From JALYOK01 sp963840785 (GTDB lineage Bacteria; Pseudomonadota; Gammaproteobacteria; Burkholderiales; JALYOK01): DNA of 64,000 nt. The position numbers and the translations under genes are program-made. Where the stretch lies: contig CAWJAF010000010.1 in NCBI GenBank assembly GCA_963840785.1, positions 1 through 64,000 of the forward strand, read 5' to 3'. Of the stretch, positions 51,739 to 60,976 are shown piece after piece; the first letter of the stretch is position 1; every line of letters starts with the position of its first letter. The notes beneath the pieces were generated by a model. The model worked only from the letters and a program-made list of their open reading frames with translations. It was not told the origin of the DNA and ran no database searches.

Positions 51739-52269
51739 ATGATTGACCGAGACGGTTACCGCCCGAACGTTGGCATTGTGTTGTGCAATCGTAAGAACGA
51801 AGTTTTTTGGGGCAAGAGGGTTAAGGAGCATTCTTGGCAATTTCCGCAAGGTGGCATTAAACACGGTGAGACGCCTGAAGAGGCGATGTATCGCGAACTT
51901 ACCGAGGAAGTTGGCCTATTGCACAAACATGTCCGAATACTCGGGCGAACGCGAGATTGGTTACGTTATGAAGTGCCGGATCAGTGGATCCGTCGCGAGT
52001 GGCGCGGCAATTATCGCGGGCAAAAACAGATTTGGTATTTGCTGCGTTTAGTCGGCCGCGATACCGACGTTAGTTTGCGCGCGTCCGATCATCCGGAGTT
52101 TGATGCCTGGCGATGGAGCGAATATTGGGTGCCGATGGAAAGCGTCATCGATTTTAAACGCGATGTTTATAAACTTGCACTAACGGAACTAGCACCATTT
52201 TTGAAACGCGAGCCGCGACATTTGCGCGGCCTCAGCTTAAAAAGATCCGCGCATGTTGACAGCGAATGA
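51739..52269 (+). CDS. rppH: RNA pyrophosphohydrolase RppH
   Basis: Nudix hydrolase that removes 5'-pyrophosphate from mRNAs and starts RNase E decay. MIDRDGYRPNVGIVLCNRKNEVFWGKR and the Nudix box GGIKHGETPEEAMYRELTEEVGL (38-60) are diagnostic; QKQIWYLLRL and WRWSEYWVPMESVIDFKRDVY complete the RppH pattern. 176 residues, intact. Confidence 0.96.
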   Translation: MIDRDGYRPNVGIVLCNRKNEVFWGKRVKEHSWQFPQGGIKHGETPEEAMYRELTEEVGLLHKHVRILGRTRDWLRYEVPDQWIRREWRGNYRGQKQIWYLLRLVGRDTDVSLRASDHPEFDAWRWSEYWVPMESVIDFKRDVYKLALTELAPFLKREPRHLRGLSLKRSAHVDSE

Positions 52270-52341
52270 ACCAAATTAATATAATTTAGACTAAGTCTAT
52301 ATCGAGGCTTACCGGTAGTTTTTTTGAAGATTCTAAATGAC

Positions 52342-52357
52342 CGGTAAACGTTTACCG
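52342..52357. promoter_or_regulatory. 16-base perfect palindrome upstream of the rubrerythrin trio
   Basis: CGGTAAACGTTTACCG is its own reverse complement and ends 21 bases before the rubrerythrin ATG. It has the form of a LacI/PurR-family operator. A second, near-palindromic TAGACTAAGTCTA lies at about 52288-52300. Confidence 0.5.
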
Positions 52358-52378
52358 TTATTAACTAAGGAGAGCAGC

Positions 52379-52798
52379 ATGGATTTAAAAGGAAGCAAGA
52401 CTCATCAAAATCTGAAAGATGCATTCGCCGGCGAATCGCAAGCCAATCGTCGCTATCTGTATTTCGCAGCAAAGGCCGACGTAGAAGGTCAAAACGATGT
52501 AGCCGCCGTATTCCGCTCCACCGCGGAAGGCGAAACCGGCCATGCCCACGGCCATCTAGAATATATGGAAGCCGTAGGCGATCCTGCCACCGGCTTGCCG
52601 ATCGGCGGCACACGCAACAATTTGAAAGCCTCGATCGCCGGTGAAACGCATGAATACACCGACATGTATCCGGGCATGGCAAAGACCGCGCGCGGCGAAG
52701 GCTTCGACGAAATCGCCGACTGGTTTGAGACGCTCGCAAAAGCAGAGCGCTCCCACGCCAATCGTTTCCAAAAATCGCTGGATGCGCTCGCAGACTAA
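52379..52798 (+). CDS. rubrerythrin family protein
   Basis: 139-residue diiron ferritin-like protein without a rubredoxin tail. Ligand motifs: FAGESQANRRYLYFA, AEGETGHAHGH (E-x-x-H), ASIAGETHEYTDMYP and AKAERSHANRF (E-x-x-H). Likely a peroxide-reducing enzyme needing an electron donor; the Fe-S oxidoreductase next to it is a candidate. AAGGAGAG precedes ATG 52379. Confidence 0.93.
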   Translation: MDLKGSKTHQNLKDAFAGESQANRRYLYFAAKADVEGQNDVAAVFRSTAEGETGHAHGHLEYMEAVGDPATGLPIGGTRNNLKASIAGETHEYTDMYPGMAKTARGEGFDEIADWFETLAKAERSHANRFQKSLDALAD

Positions 52799-52820
52799 AC
52801 TGCGTGAAAGGTGAAGAGTG

Positions 52821-52857
52821 AAGGGTGAAAGGTGTTGTGCCTTTCACCCTTTGTTTT
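52821..52857 (+). terminator. hairpin after rubrerythrin, within a GTGAA repeat
   Basis: Perfect 12-base stem AAGGGTGAAAGG / CCTTTCACCCTT (52821-52832, 52840-52851) then TGTTTTT. The surrounding bases (GTGAAGAGTGAAGGGTGAAAGG and, at 52891-52920, CCTTTCACTTCTCACTCTTCAC) form a longer degenerate inverted repeat of the GTGAAGAGTGAA kind. It may attenuate the downstream genes. Confidence 0.65.
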
Positions 52858-52929
52858 TCCTAAAACCGCTCAATGTTGTGTTTGCGCTTTTCCTTTCACT
52901 TCTCACTCTTCACTTCTCACGAACTCAAT

Positions 52930-54261
52930 ATGCGCGAAGGCAATCTAGAAGCCCCCACTCGGCACCCCATCGATTGGAAAAATCCCGAGTATTACGACCA
53001 AGAGAAAGTCACGCACGAGCTTGAACGCATTTACGACATATGTCACGGCTGCCGCCGCTGCGTGAGTTTGTGTGGTGCGTTTCCAAAGCTGTTTGACCTG
53101 GTCGATGAAAGTCCGACCTTGGAAGTTGACGGCATACCCAAAGAAAAATACAAAGACGTCGTCGATCAATGTTACCTGTGCGACTTGTGTTTCATGACCA
53201 AGTGTCCCTATGTGCCGCCACACCCATGGAACTTGGATTTTCCGCACACTATGTTGCGCGCGAAGGCAGTCGAGTTCAAAAAAACCGGCGGTACGTTCCG
53301 CGATAAATTATTGTCGAGCACCGATATGCTCGGCCAATTCGCTGGCATTCCCATCGTCACGCAAACCGTCAACGCGGTAAACAAAACCAGCTTAATGCGA
53401 GGCCTGATGGAAAGCCAATTAGGCGTCGACAAGAAAGCTTGGATACCCGGTTACGCCAACCAAAAATTTCATAGTGGTGCGAAAACGAACGATGGCTTCA
53501 CGGTCAAAAACGGCGAACGCACAACAGGAAAAGTTGCGATTTTTTCGACTTGCTTTGTGAATTACAACGAGCCTGGCATCGGCCATGATCTAATCAAAAT
53601 TCTGACTCACAACGAAATCCCGCATATTCTCGTTGAAAAAGAAGCCTGCTGCGGAATGCCGAAATTGGAACTGGGCGATCTCGAATCCGTCGCCGCGCTA
53701 AAAGAAAAAAACATTCCCCATCTGATCAAACTTGCGAAAGAAGGCTACGCGATTTTGAGCGCGATTCCGTCGTGCACGCTGATGTTTAAACAAGAATTGC
53801 CGTTAATGTTTCCCCACGACGCCGACGTACAAGCGGTCAAAGAAGCGATGTTCGATCCTTTCGAATATTTGATCGCGCGCAACAAAGATGGCTTACTCAA
53901 AACCGATTTCAAAAAGCCGCTCGGCAAAGTGTCGTACCACATCCCGTGTCACGGCCGCGTGCAAAACATCGGCAAGAAAACCGAAGAGTTGCTGAAACTT
54001 TTGCCGGGTACGCAAGTGAACACGGTCGAGCGGTGTTCCGGCCACGCCGGCACCTGGGGTGTGAAAAAAGAATTCCACGCAATGGCAATGAAAATCGGCA
54101 AGCCAGTCTTCAAAGCCATGGCGCAAACGCAGCCGGATTACATCAGCTCCGATTGCCAACTCGCCGGCCATCACATCGAACAAGGAATGACCGAGAATGG
54201 CGGAACGAATGCGCAACTCGCGCATCCAATTACGTTGACACGAATCGCTTACGGACTATGA
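52930..54261 (+). CDS. Fe-S oxidoreductase (GlpC/heterodisulfide reductase-related)
   Basis: 443 residues. Two 4Fe-4S ferredoxin motifs near the start: CHGCRRCVSLC and CYLCDLCFMTKCP; then two CCG-type domains, the first with EKEACCGMPKLE and the second with a modified RCSGHAGTWG. Typical middle gene of the rubrerythrin / Fe-S / DUF3501 trio; probably shuttles electrons to rubrerythrin. ATG 52930 is chosen because upstream residues are repeat-encoded. Stop overlaps the next start (ATGA). Confidence 0.9.
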   Translation: MREGNLEAPTRHPIDWKNPEYYDQEKVTHELERIYDICHGCRRCVSLCGAFPKLFDLVDESPTLEVDGIPKEKYKDVVDQCYLCDLCFMTKCPYVPPHPWNLDFPHTMLRAKAVEFKKTGGTFRDKLLSSTDMLGQFAGIPIVTQTVNAVNKTSLMRGLMESQLGVDKKAWIPGYANQKFHSGAKTNDGFTVKNGERTTGKVAIFSTCFVNYNEPGIGHDLIKILTHNEIPHILVEKEACCGMPKLELGDLESVAALKEKNIPHLIKLAKEGYAILSAIPSCTLMFKQELPLMFPHDADVQAVKEAMFDPFEYLIARNKDGLLKTDFKKPLGKVSYHIPCHGRVQNIGKKTEELLKLLPGTQVNTVERCSGHAGTWGVKKEFHAMAMKIGKPVFKAMAQTQPDYISSDCQLAGHHIEQGMTENGGTNAQLAHPITLTRIAYGL

Positions 54262-54851
54262 ACGCTATGCCGCACATCAAACCTGAATCGCTGATGACTC
54301 TCGAAGCCTACGCCAAGGCGCGCAAAGAATTTCGCGCCAAAGTCATTGAACACAAAAAACGCCGCACGGTGCATTTGGGCGAGCACGTGACGCTGTTATT
54401 CGAAGATGAATTGACGATTCGTTATCAAGTGCAAGAAATGCTGCGCATCGAACGAATCTTTGAAGAGGCGGGCATCGAAGATGAATTGTCCGCTTACAAC
54501 CCGCTTGTCCCGGATGGCACCAATCTGAAAGCCACGATGCTGATCGAATACGAAGACGTCAATGAGCGCGCGCGCATGCTCGCGAAATTGAAAGGTCTCG
54601 AAGATAAAATTTGGCTGCGTATCGCCGATCACGCGCCGGTTTACGCCATCGCCGACGAAGATATCGAACGCGAGAACGATGAGAAAACTTCTTCGGTTCA
54701 CTTTCTGCGCTTCGAACTTACAACGCTGATGATCCGCACATTGAAATCCGGCGCCGACATCGCCATGGGCAGCGATCATTTGCAATACCAAGTTAAGTTA
54801 GACGAAATTAACCCTGTCACGCGGCAAGCGCTGGTTGCGGATTTCACCTAG
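54258..54851 (+). CDS. DUF3501 family protein
   Basis: 197 residues; MTLEAYAKARKEFRAKVIEHKKRRTVHLGEHVTLLFEDELTIRYQVQEMLRIERIFEE is the DUF3501 signature, with NPLVPDGTNLKATMLIEYED and YQVKLDEINPVTRQAL later. Third gene of the conserved trio, overlapping the previous stop by four bases. Biochemical role not known. Confidence 0.92.
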   Translation: MNAMPHIKPESLMTLEAYAKARKEFRAKVIEHKKRRTVHLGEHVTLLFEDELTIRYQVQEMLRIERIFEEAGIEDELSAYNPLVPDGTNLKATMLIEYEDVNERARMLAKLKGLEDKIWLRIADHAPVYAIADEDIERENDEKTSSVHFLRFELTTLMIRTLKSGADIAMGSDHLQYQVKLDEINPVTRQALVADFT

Positions 54852-54957
54852 GCTCGTTGTGAGCTAAATTCCATCGCCATTTGAGGCGGCACGTTCAAGG
54901 TCGCAACGCTGTACGACCCTGAACGCGCATCGATCGCCTCAGTTTGCACAGCCAGCG

Positions 54958-56062
54958 CTATAGATGCGGCCCGATGTGTTCCGACATGAAGCGATGAAAT
55001 TGTTCCATGCCGTCTTCCATGGGCGATTGGTAGGGTCCTTGATCGTCTTCGCCGCGTGACCATAATGCCTTGCGGCCTTCGGTCATGCGGTGGCAAATTT
55101 CATCGTCTTCGACGGCGGTTTCGTGATAAGCCTTTTGCTGGGCCTCGACGAATTCCCGCTCGAATAACGCGAGTTCTTCCGGGTAATAAAATTCAACAAC
55201 ACTCGTGCATTTTTCCGGTCCACGCGGGATCAGTGTGTTGATCACCAGCACATCGGGATACCACTCAATCATGATGTTCGGGTAATACACCATCCAAATC
55301 GCGCCGTAATGCGGTTCGACGCCACCGCGTGCGCCGCGCACCGCTGCGTGCCATTTGTCGTAGGTCACTGTCCCCGGCTTTCGCCAGTTCGTTTTTTACT
55401 CCGACGGTCTGCACCGAATAATGCTCACCGAATTCCCATTTCAACTCGTCACAATTGACGAAATTGCCCAAGCCGGGATGGAATGGCTCAACGTGGTAAT
55501 CCTCCAAATAAACTTCTATGAAGGTTTTCCAGTTCAAATCGTATTCTTTGACTTCGACTTTATCCAGTACGTAGTCACCAAAATCGATGTCCTTGGCGAT
55601 GCCCAGATTCGCCAAATCCAGCGCGATGTCACGCTTACTGTCGAACATCATGCCGCGCCAATTCTGCAGTGTTGACTTCGGTAAATGCTTACACGGATTG
55701 CGCGGAAAATGCGGCGCGCCGAGCAGCTTGCCTTCTAAATCGTAAGTCCAGCGATGCAGTGGGCAGACAATATTTTGGCCGTTGCCTTTTTCTTTTTTGA
55801 TGATCGCTTGGCGATGGCGGCAGATGTTGCCGATCAGTTCGACGCCGATCTCGTTGCGCACCAGCATCTTGGAGAAGTCCTGCGCTTGCAGCGGAAAATA
55901 ATCGCCGACGTTAGGCACCATGAGCTCGTGACCGACGTAATTCGGCCCGCGGCTGAACAGATATTTCTGTTCCAATTCATGAATTTTTGGATCGAAATAC
56001 CACGCGACAGGAAGCTGCGGCGTAGTGGTAGTAAGCTGAGTAACAGTCGCCAGATTGGACAT
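54958..56062 (-). CDS. Rieske-type aromatic-ring/quaternary-amine oxygenase, alpha subunit (one frameshift)
   Basis: Terminal oxygenase: Rieske cluster NICRHRQ (C-x-H) and VCPLHRW (C-x-x-H), then the mononuclear-iron region EVYLEDYHVEPFHPGL with bridging Asp and two His. A frame change near 55370-55380 precedes TYDKWHAAVRGARGG; the tail has YYPNIMIEWYPDVLVINTLIPRGPEKC. About 367 residues. Closest in pattern to the SRPBCC-domain choline/carnitine/betaine monooxygenases; substrate unknown. Single gene, no reductase next to it. Confidence 0.87.
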
Positions 56063-56500
56063 ACCGTGTGTTGAACCCTAATCTATCGTTCGAAAAATGA
56101 CAAGTAACCTTGTCAACCCGTTCCACCTGCGCAAAAAGCGCGTTGATTTAAGAAGGGGGGGACTGTACCTGAAACCCTACCCCTACGCAACGGCGCTCGG
56201 TAACTTATTGGACTAGGACACAAAAATTTTCAATTTCAGCAGATCGGAGCGCCTTAGGACAAAGTGTGGCCTGAGGCCAGTCTCTCATTCCCACGAAAGC
56301 GGGAATCCAGCGATTTTCGCCAAACGCCACTGAATTCCCCTCGGCGGGAATGACCAATGCGCCTTGGCCCGTGAGCCGCGCGGATGCCGGCCCTCAGGCA
56401 ATACCATGCCAGGAGGCACGTAGGGCGCGGTTCCTGGCATAGGCATATGAGATAATTTCAATTTTGTTCACGCGTTCGATTACTGGCGATTGCTTCCCCC
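56063..56500. other. 438-base intergenic stretch with repeats
   Basis: No gene seen. It contains the second copy of the dispersed repeat (56268-56354) and a nine-base perfect hairpin ATGCCAGGA / TCCTGGCAT (56406-56414, 56432-56440) just before the pteridine reductase operon. Confidence 0.6.
56268..56354. repeat. dispersed intergenic repeat, copy 2
   Basis: Aligns with 41938-42034; has ATTCCCACGAAAGCGGGAAT (56287-56306) and TTCCCCTCGGCGGGAATGAC. Diverged from copy 1 and a few bases shorter. Confidence 0.72.
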
Positions 56501-57274
56501 ATGACGGAAAAATCTTCATCGCAAGGCATTGCGCTTGTTACCGGCGCCGCAAAACGCATCGGCCGCGCGATCGCGCTGGGTCTCGCGAAAGCAGGATGGG
56601 ACGTGGCGATTCATTACCATCGTTCGGCCGCGGACGCCGAAACCTTGCGCAGGGAAATCTTCGCATTGGGTCAGCGCGCGATTACGATACCAGCGGATCT
56701 TTCACAGGTGGCCGATGTTGAGGGCATGATGCAGCGCTGTGTCGAGCAACTCGGCGCGCCGACTTGTTTGGTGAACAATGCATCGATGTTTGAGTTCGAC
56801 CAAATCCGTTCTCTCAAATCCGGCGAATGGGACGCGATGCACACAGCCAATCTGCGCGCGCCGATCTTGTTGGCGCGTGATTTCGCGCGGTTCTTGCCCG
56901 AGGGCGCGGAAGGCAACATCATCAATTTGCTCGATCAAAAAATCGCGAATCTCAACCCAGATTTTTTCTCGTATACGATTTCAAAGGCAGGCCTGGACGC
57001 CGCGACCCATACATTGGCGATGGCGTTAGCGCCGCATATTCGCGTCAACGCCGTTGCGCCGGGATTGACCTTGGTCAGCGGCGATCAGACCTCGGAAAAT
57101 TTCGCGCAAGCGCATCGGATGGCACCACTCGCGCGCGCGGGAAATTTAGAAGACATTCTCGCTGCGGTATTATTTTTATTGGCTACAAAATCGGTCACCG
57201 GCCAAACGATCTTTATCGACGGCGGGCAGCGCCTCATGCCGCTTGATCGCGATGTGATGTATAAGGTGCCATGA
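56501..57274 (+). CDS. pteridine reductase-like short-chain dehydrogenase (FolM type)
   Basis: 257-residue SDR: TGAAKRIGRAIALGLA (the R-I-G variant of TGxxxGIG is typical of pteridine reductases and FolM), NNAS, catalytic YTISK and VNAVAPG. The stop overlaps the start of a dihydroneopterin aldolase gene, so reduction of dihydrobiopterin or dihydromonapterin is the likely role. Intact; ATG at 56501. Confidence 0.85.
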   Translation: MTEKSSSQGIALVTGAAKRIGRAIALGLAKAGWDVAIHYHRSAADAETLRREIFALGQRAITIPADLSQVADVEGMMQRCVEQLGAPTCLVNNASMFEFDQIRSLKSGEWDAMHTANLRAPILLARDFARFLPEGAEGNIINLLDQKIANLNPDFFSYTISKAGLDAATHTLAMALAPHIRVNAVAPGLTLVSGDQTSENFAQAHRMAPLARAGNLEDILAAVLFLLATKSVTGQTIFIDGGQRLMPLDRDVMYKVP

Positions 57275-57702
57275 GCTATCAAGATATTGAAAGACTTTCG
57301 TCGTCGTTCGTTTCCTCGAAAGGCATGCCCGAGCCGGTGCGCCGCATTTTTTTGAAGAACTATCGCGCGCAGATGTCGCTTGGCATTCATCCGCATGAGA
57401 AGGCGAAAAAGCAACTCGTCATCATCAATGTCGATTTGTATTTCGATGCGGCGGTGCCATCGCAAGGCGATCAAATCGAAAGCGTGGTGGACTACGATTT
57501 CGTTCGCACAGAAATTCAGCGCATCAGCCAAGAACGGCATTTCAATTTGCAAGAAACGTTGTGTGAGGAAATTCTCGCGATTTGTCTGGCGAAGCCGGGC
57601 GTTTTAGCGGCGCGTATTTGCACCGAGAAACCCGAAGCCTACGCCGACTGCGAAGCGGTCGGCTATGAATTATTTTGGCGCAAGGATTTGCCGCGGCCAT
57701 GA
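57271..57702 (+). CDS. folB: dihydroneopterin aldolase (FolB-like)
   Basis: 143-residue tunnelling-fold enzyme of folate/pterin synthesis: IFLKNYRAQMSLGIHPHEK, QLVIINVDLYFDA, SVVDYDFVRTEI and CTEKPEAYADCEAVGYEL, holding the catalytic Lys. The N-terminal 25 residues are longer than usual. Overlaps genes on both sides by ATGA. FolX-type epimerase is an alternative. Confidence 0.87.
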   Translation: MSYQDIERLSSSFVSSKGMPEPVRRIFLKNYRAQMSLGIHPHEKAKKQLVIINVDLYFDAAVPSQGDQIESVVDYDFVRTEIQRISQERHFNLQETLCEEILAICLAKPGVLAARICTEKPEAYADCEAVGYELFWRKDLPRP

Positions 57703-58890
57703 GTGCTGCAGTCGGTAGTCAGCGGGAAAGTCATGTCCGAGTCAAACCCGTGACCCGAGAATTCCCCGAGGTCGACGAGGTTTCGTTGCAACATTCGGCG
57801 CGCGTGGTCGGACGCATATCAAAAATGTCATCCGCGAACGCAGGCGGCTGGATTCCGTTTTCAAAATATATGGATTTGGCGATGTTCGCGCCGGGCTTGG
57901 GCTATTACAGCGCCGGTGCGGCGAAAATAGGTGCGGCGGGCGATTTCACCACCGCGCCGGAAATGAGCACGTTGTTTGGCGCGACTTTGGCTAAGCAAGT
58001 CGCGCAATGTTAAAAGCGACTGGCGGTGACGTTTTGGAATTCGGCGCTGGCAGCGGAAAATTTGCTTGCGATTTGATTCGCGCGCTCCGAAAACTAGGCT
58101 GCGAGCCGCACCAGTACTTGATCTTGGAGCCTAGCCCGGAATTGCGCGAGCGCCAACGTGTGCTGTTGCAAAAAGAAATTGCTGATTGCGATTTACATGT
58201 GAAATGGATCGATCGACTTCCGGAAAATTTCTCCGGCGTAATGATTGCCAACGAAGTGCTCGATGCGATGCCAATCGATTTGGTCTCGTGGCAAACTGAT
58301 GGAGTTTACCAGCGCGGCGTTGCGATATCGAACGAAGACTTCATTTGGCGAGATCGAAAGTTGCGAGCTGGGCGCATTGCGCGATCACGCAAACACATTC
58401 GATTTTGCGCCCGGCTATGTCAGCGAAATTCATCGTGCTGGCGAAGCATTTATCCGCAGCATCGGCGATTCGTTAAAGCACGGTGCGGCGTTGTTTATCG
58501 ATTATGGATTTTTGGATCACGAGTATTATCACGCCGATCGCACCGCCGGCACGGTGATGTGCCACTATCGCCATCGCGCGCACACCGATCCGTTTTTCTT
58601 GCCTGGCGTACAAGATATTACCGCACATGTGAATTTCAGCGCGATGATGAACGCCGCGCGCAGCACGGGTCTTGAAGTTGAAGGCTTTACGACCCAGGCA
58701 AAATTTTTGATTGCGTGCGGCATTACCGATCAATTGGGCGAGATCGATCCGGCGAACGCCGCGCAATATCTACCGCTTGCGAATCAGGTGCAACGGTTAC
58801 TCAGCCCGGCGGAAATGGGCGAACTATTTAAAGTGCTCGCGCTTGGTCGCGGCATTGATTTTCCACTTATTAGGATTTACGCGGATATGA
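57699..58890 (+). CDS. SAM-dependent methyltransferase, MidA/NDUFAF7 family (frameshifts)
   Basis: Class I methyltransferase of the SAM_MT family related to mitochondrial complex I assembly factor NDUFAF7, which methylates an Arg of a complex I subunit. GWIPFSKYMDLAMFAPGLGYYSAG and GDFTTAPEMS open it; GDVLEFGAGSGKFACDL binds SAM; MIANEVLDAMPIDL and ALFIDYGFLDHEYYH follow. Shifts near 58010, 58370 and 58875. At the last, dropping one A turns the end into PLIGFTRI-stop at 58890, overlapping the next ATG; as given, the frame runs falsely into the oxidoreductase. About 396 residues. Confidence 0.88.
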
Positions 58891-60508
58891 CGCGCAACGT
58901 TGGTTCGTTTGATTACATTATTGTCGGCGCCGGTTCGGCTGGTTGCTTGCTCGCAAATCGCCTCACCCAAGATCCTGATATCAACGTGCTGTTACTCGAA
59001 GCAGGCGGCGAGGACAATTGGATTTGGATTCATATTCCCGTTGGTTACCTCTACTGCATCGGCAATCCGCGCACGGATTGGATGTATCGTACCGAGCCGG
59101 ACGAAGGGCTTAACGGCCGCTCGATTCACTATGCGCGCGGCAAGGTGTCTCGGCGGTTGCTCGTCGATTAACGCGATGGTCTACATGCGTGGCCAAGCGC
59201 GCGACTACGACGAGTGGGCGGCTATCACTGGCGATGATTCCTGGTCGTGGAACAACGTGCTGCCGATTTTCAAGCGCAGCGAAGACAATTGGCGTGGCAG
59301 CAATGAATTGCATGGCGCGGGCGGCGAGTGGCGCGTGGAGCAGCAGCGATTGTCTTGGGAAATTCTTGATGCCTTCGCCGCCGCAGCCAACGAAATCGGC
59401 ATTCCAAAAACCGACGATTTCAATCGCGGCACTAACGAAGGCACAGGAAAATTTGAAGTCAATCAGCGTCGCGGCGTGCGTTGGAATACGACTAAGGCAT
59501 TTCTTGCGGCCGATCATGCATCGGCCCAATTTGAAAGTGATGACCGAAGCACGGGTGAAGAAATTGCGCCTGGATGGCAGGCGCGTGACAGGCATCGAAT
59601 TCGATCTTGGTCGTGAAGCGTGTTTTGCCGAAGCGAAGATCGAGACTTTGTTGTCGGCGGGCTCAATCGGCAGCGCGCAGATTTTGCAATTGTCGGGGAT
59701 CGGCGCCGGCCGTACATTTGCAATCGCTGGGCATTCCGGTCAATCACGATTTGCCCGGCGTCGGCGAAAATCTGCAGGACCATTTGCAATTGCGCATGGC
59801 GTTCAAAGTGCAAAACGTCGTGACCATGAATCAGATCGCCAATAGTTGGCTCGGCAAAGCGCGCATCGGCCTGGAATATTTGTTCTATCAAAACCGGTCC
59901 GCTGACGATGGCGCCGAGCCAGCTCGGCGTGTTCACGCGTTCAGGGCCGGAATACGCGACGCCGAATTTGGAATATCACGTGCAGCCGCTGTCGCTGGAT
60001 AAATTTGGCGATCCTTTGCATCGCTTTCCCGCGTTCACCGCGTCCGTATGCAATTTGCGGCCAACCAGCCGCGGCCATGTGCGAATTCAATCGAAAGATC
60101 CGCGAAAGGCGCCGGCAATTAAGCTGAATTATCTTTCCACCGATATCGATCGGCAAATCGCGGCGGATTCGCTCAAGCTCACGCGCCGCATCGTTGCTGC
60201 CAACGCGTTAAAGAAATATGCGCCGAACGAATTTTTGCCCGGCCCACAAGTGGCTACCGACGAGCAACTTGCGCAAGCCGCCGGCGACATTGGGACTACT
60301 ATTTTTCACCCGGTCGGCACCTGCAAAATGGGCCTTGAATCCGATCCGCTATGCCGTGGTCGATGCGCGTTTGCGCGTTCACGGCCTAACAGGGCTACGC
60401 GTGGTGGACGCCTCCGTCATGCCGACTATTACTTCCGGAAACACCAATTCGCCCACTATTATGATCGCCGAAAAGGCGAGTGACATGATTCGCGCAGATC
60501 GTCGCTAG
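58887..60508 (+). CDS. GMC-family FAD oxidoreductase (frameshifts)
   Basis: Choline-dehydrogenase-like flavoenzyme of about 540 residues. FAD-binding FDYIIVGAGSAGCLLANRL and VLLLEAGG; LGGCSSINAMVYMRG; SAGSIGSAQILQLSGIG; LPGVGENLQDHL; active-site His in TTIFHPVGTCKMG; LRVVDASVMPTITSGNTNSPTIMIAEKA. Shifts near 59145, 59510, 59720, 59905-59925 and 60345. ATG overlaps the MidA stop. Alcohol substrate unknown; last gene of the operon. Confidence 0.9.
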
Positions 60509-60532
60509 CGCATTCCGAAATCGCGTCGAAAG

Positions 60533-60548
60533 TGACGCAAATTTGTCA
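60533..60548. promoter_or_regulatory. possible activator site upstream of the sigma-54 promoter
   Basis: TGAC-gcaaattt-GTCA inverted repeat, about 105 bases before the -24 element, a usual position for an enhancer-binding protein. Weak evidence alone. Confidence 0.3.
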
Positions 60549-60645
60549 TTTCCATCGGCAATAATTTGCCGTCTGTAGTCAATAAATTCAAACTTAAAAC
60601 CGTAACTCTATGAAATATGGGGTTTTTCGTAGTTGGCGGGTTCGC

Positions 60646-60661
60646 TGGCATAGCACTTGCT
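60646..60661 (+). promoter_or_regulatory. sigma-54 (RpoN) type promoter
   Basis: TGGCATAGCACTTGCT: GG (-24) and GC (-12) with ten bases between, close to TGGCACG-N4-TTGCW. The start would fall near 60672, leaving about 26 bases of leader including TTAGGAG (60687-60693) before the small gene at 60698. Confidence 0.7.
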
Positions 60662-60697
60662 CAGTAACTGTCAAGCAATCTAACTTTAGGAGTTAAC

Positions 60698-60865
60698 ATG
60701 AATCTGAATGACACCCCCCTTGGCGCACTCGAATTTGCAGGCGAATCAGGTGAAAACATCGCTTCACGTTATCCCGGATTGGCCCGAGTTAAACTGTTGC
60801 TCGAGCGCGGCAACGACGAATTGTTCGACAGCGAAGATTTCAGCACCGACGACTTCGCGTTTTAA
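60698..60865 (+). CDS. 55-residue acidic small protein, unknown
   Basis: Short gene beginning MNLNDTPLGALEFAGESG, a helical middle (YPGLARVKLLLERGND) and a strongly acidic end DELFDSEDFSTDDFAF; 12 Asp/Glu against 4 Lys/Arg. No signal peptide, membrane helix or Cys. Evidence that it is real: optimal TTAGGAG six bases before its ATG (60698), a sigma-54-type promoter just upstream, and a terminator-like hairpin right after the stop. It lies 111 bases before a BCS1-type ATPase. No family recognised. Confidence 0.7.
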   Translation: MNLNDTPLGALEFAGESGENIASRYPGLARVKLLLERGNDELFDSEDFSTDDFAF

Positions 60866-60906
60866 GAATCTCCTCGAATCAGCTCTCCTCCTCCGGTTGA
60901 TTCCTT

Positions 60907-60946
60907 GGCGGGGTACGCATAGCGTACTCCGCCTATTTCGTTTTTA
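60907..60946 (+). terminator. hairpin between small gene and BCS1-like ATPase
   Basis: GGCGGGGTACG-CATAG-CGTACTCCGCC (one G-T pair) followed by TATTTCGTTTTT. It should stop most transcripts of the small gene, with readthrough into the ATPase possible. TATAAT at 60964-60969 lies too close to the ATPase ATG for a normal leader. Confidence 0.65.
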
Positions 60947-60976
60947 TGGGAGCATGTTGCAGCTATAATCCGCAAC

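Noticed and set aside
53946..54257. Upstream extension of the DUF3501 gene
   Set aside because: The extension lies in another frame of the Fe-S oxidoreductase and is Arg-rich; the ATG at 54258 overlaps the previous stop as in a coupled operon.
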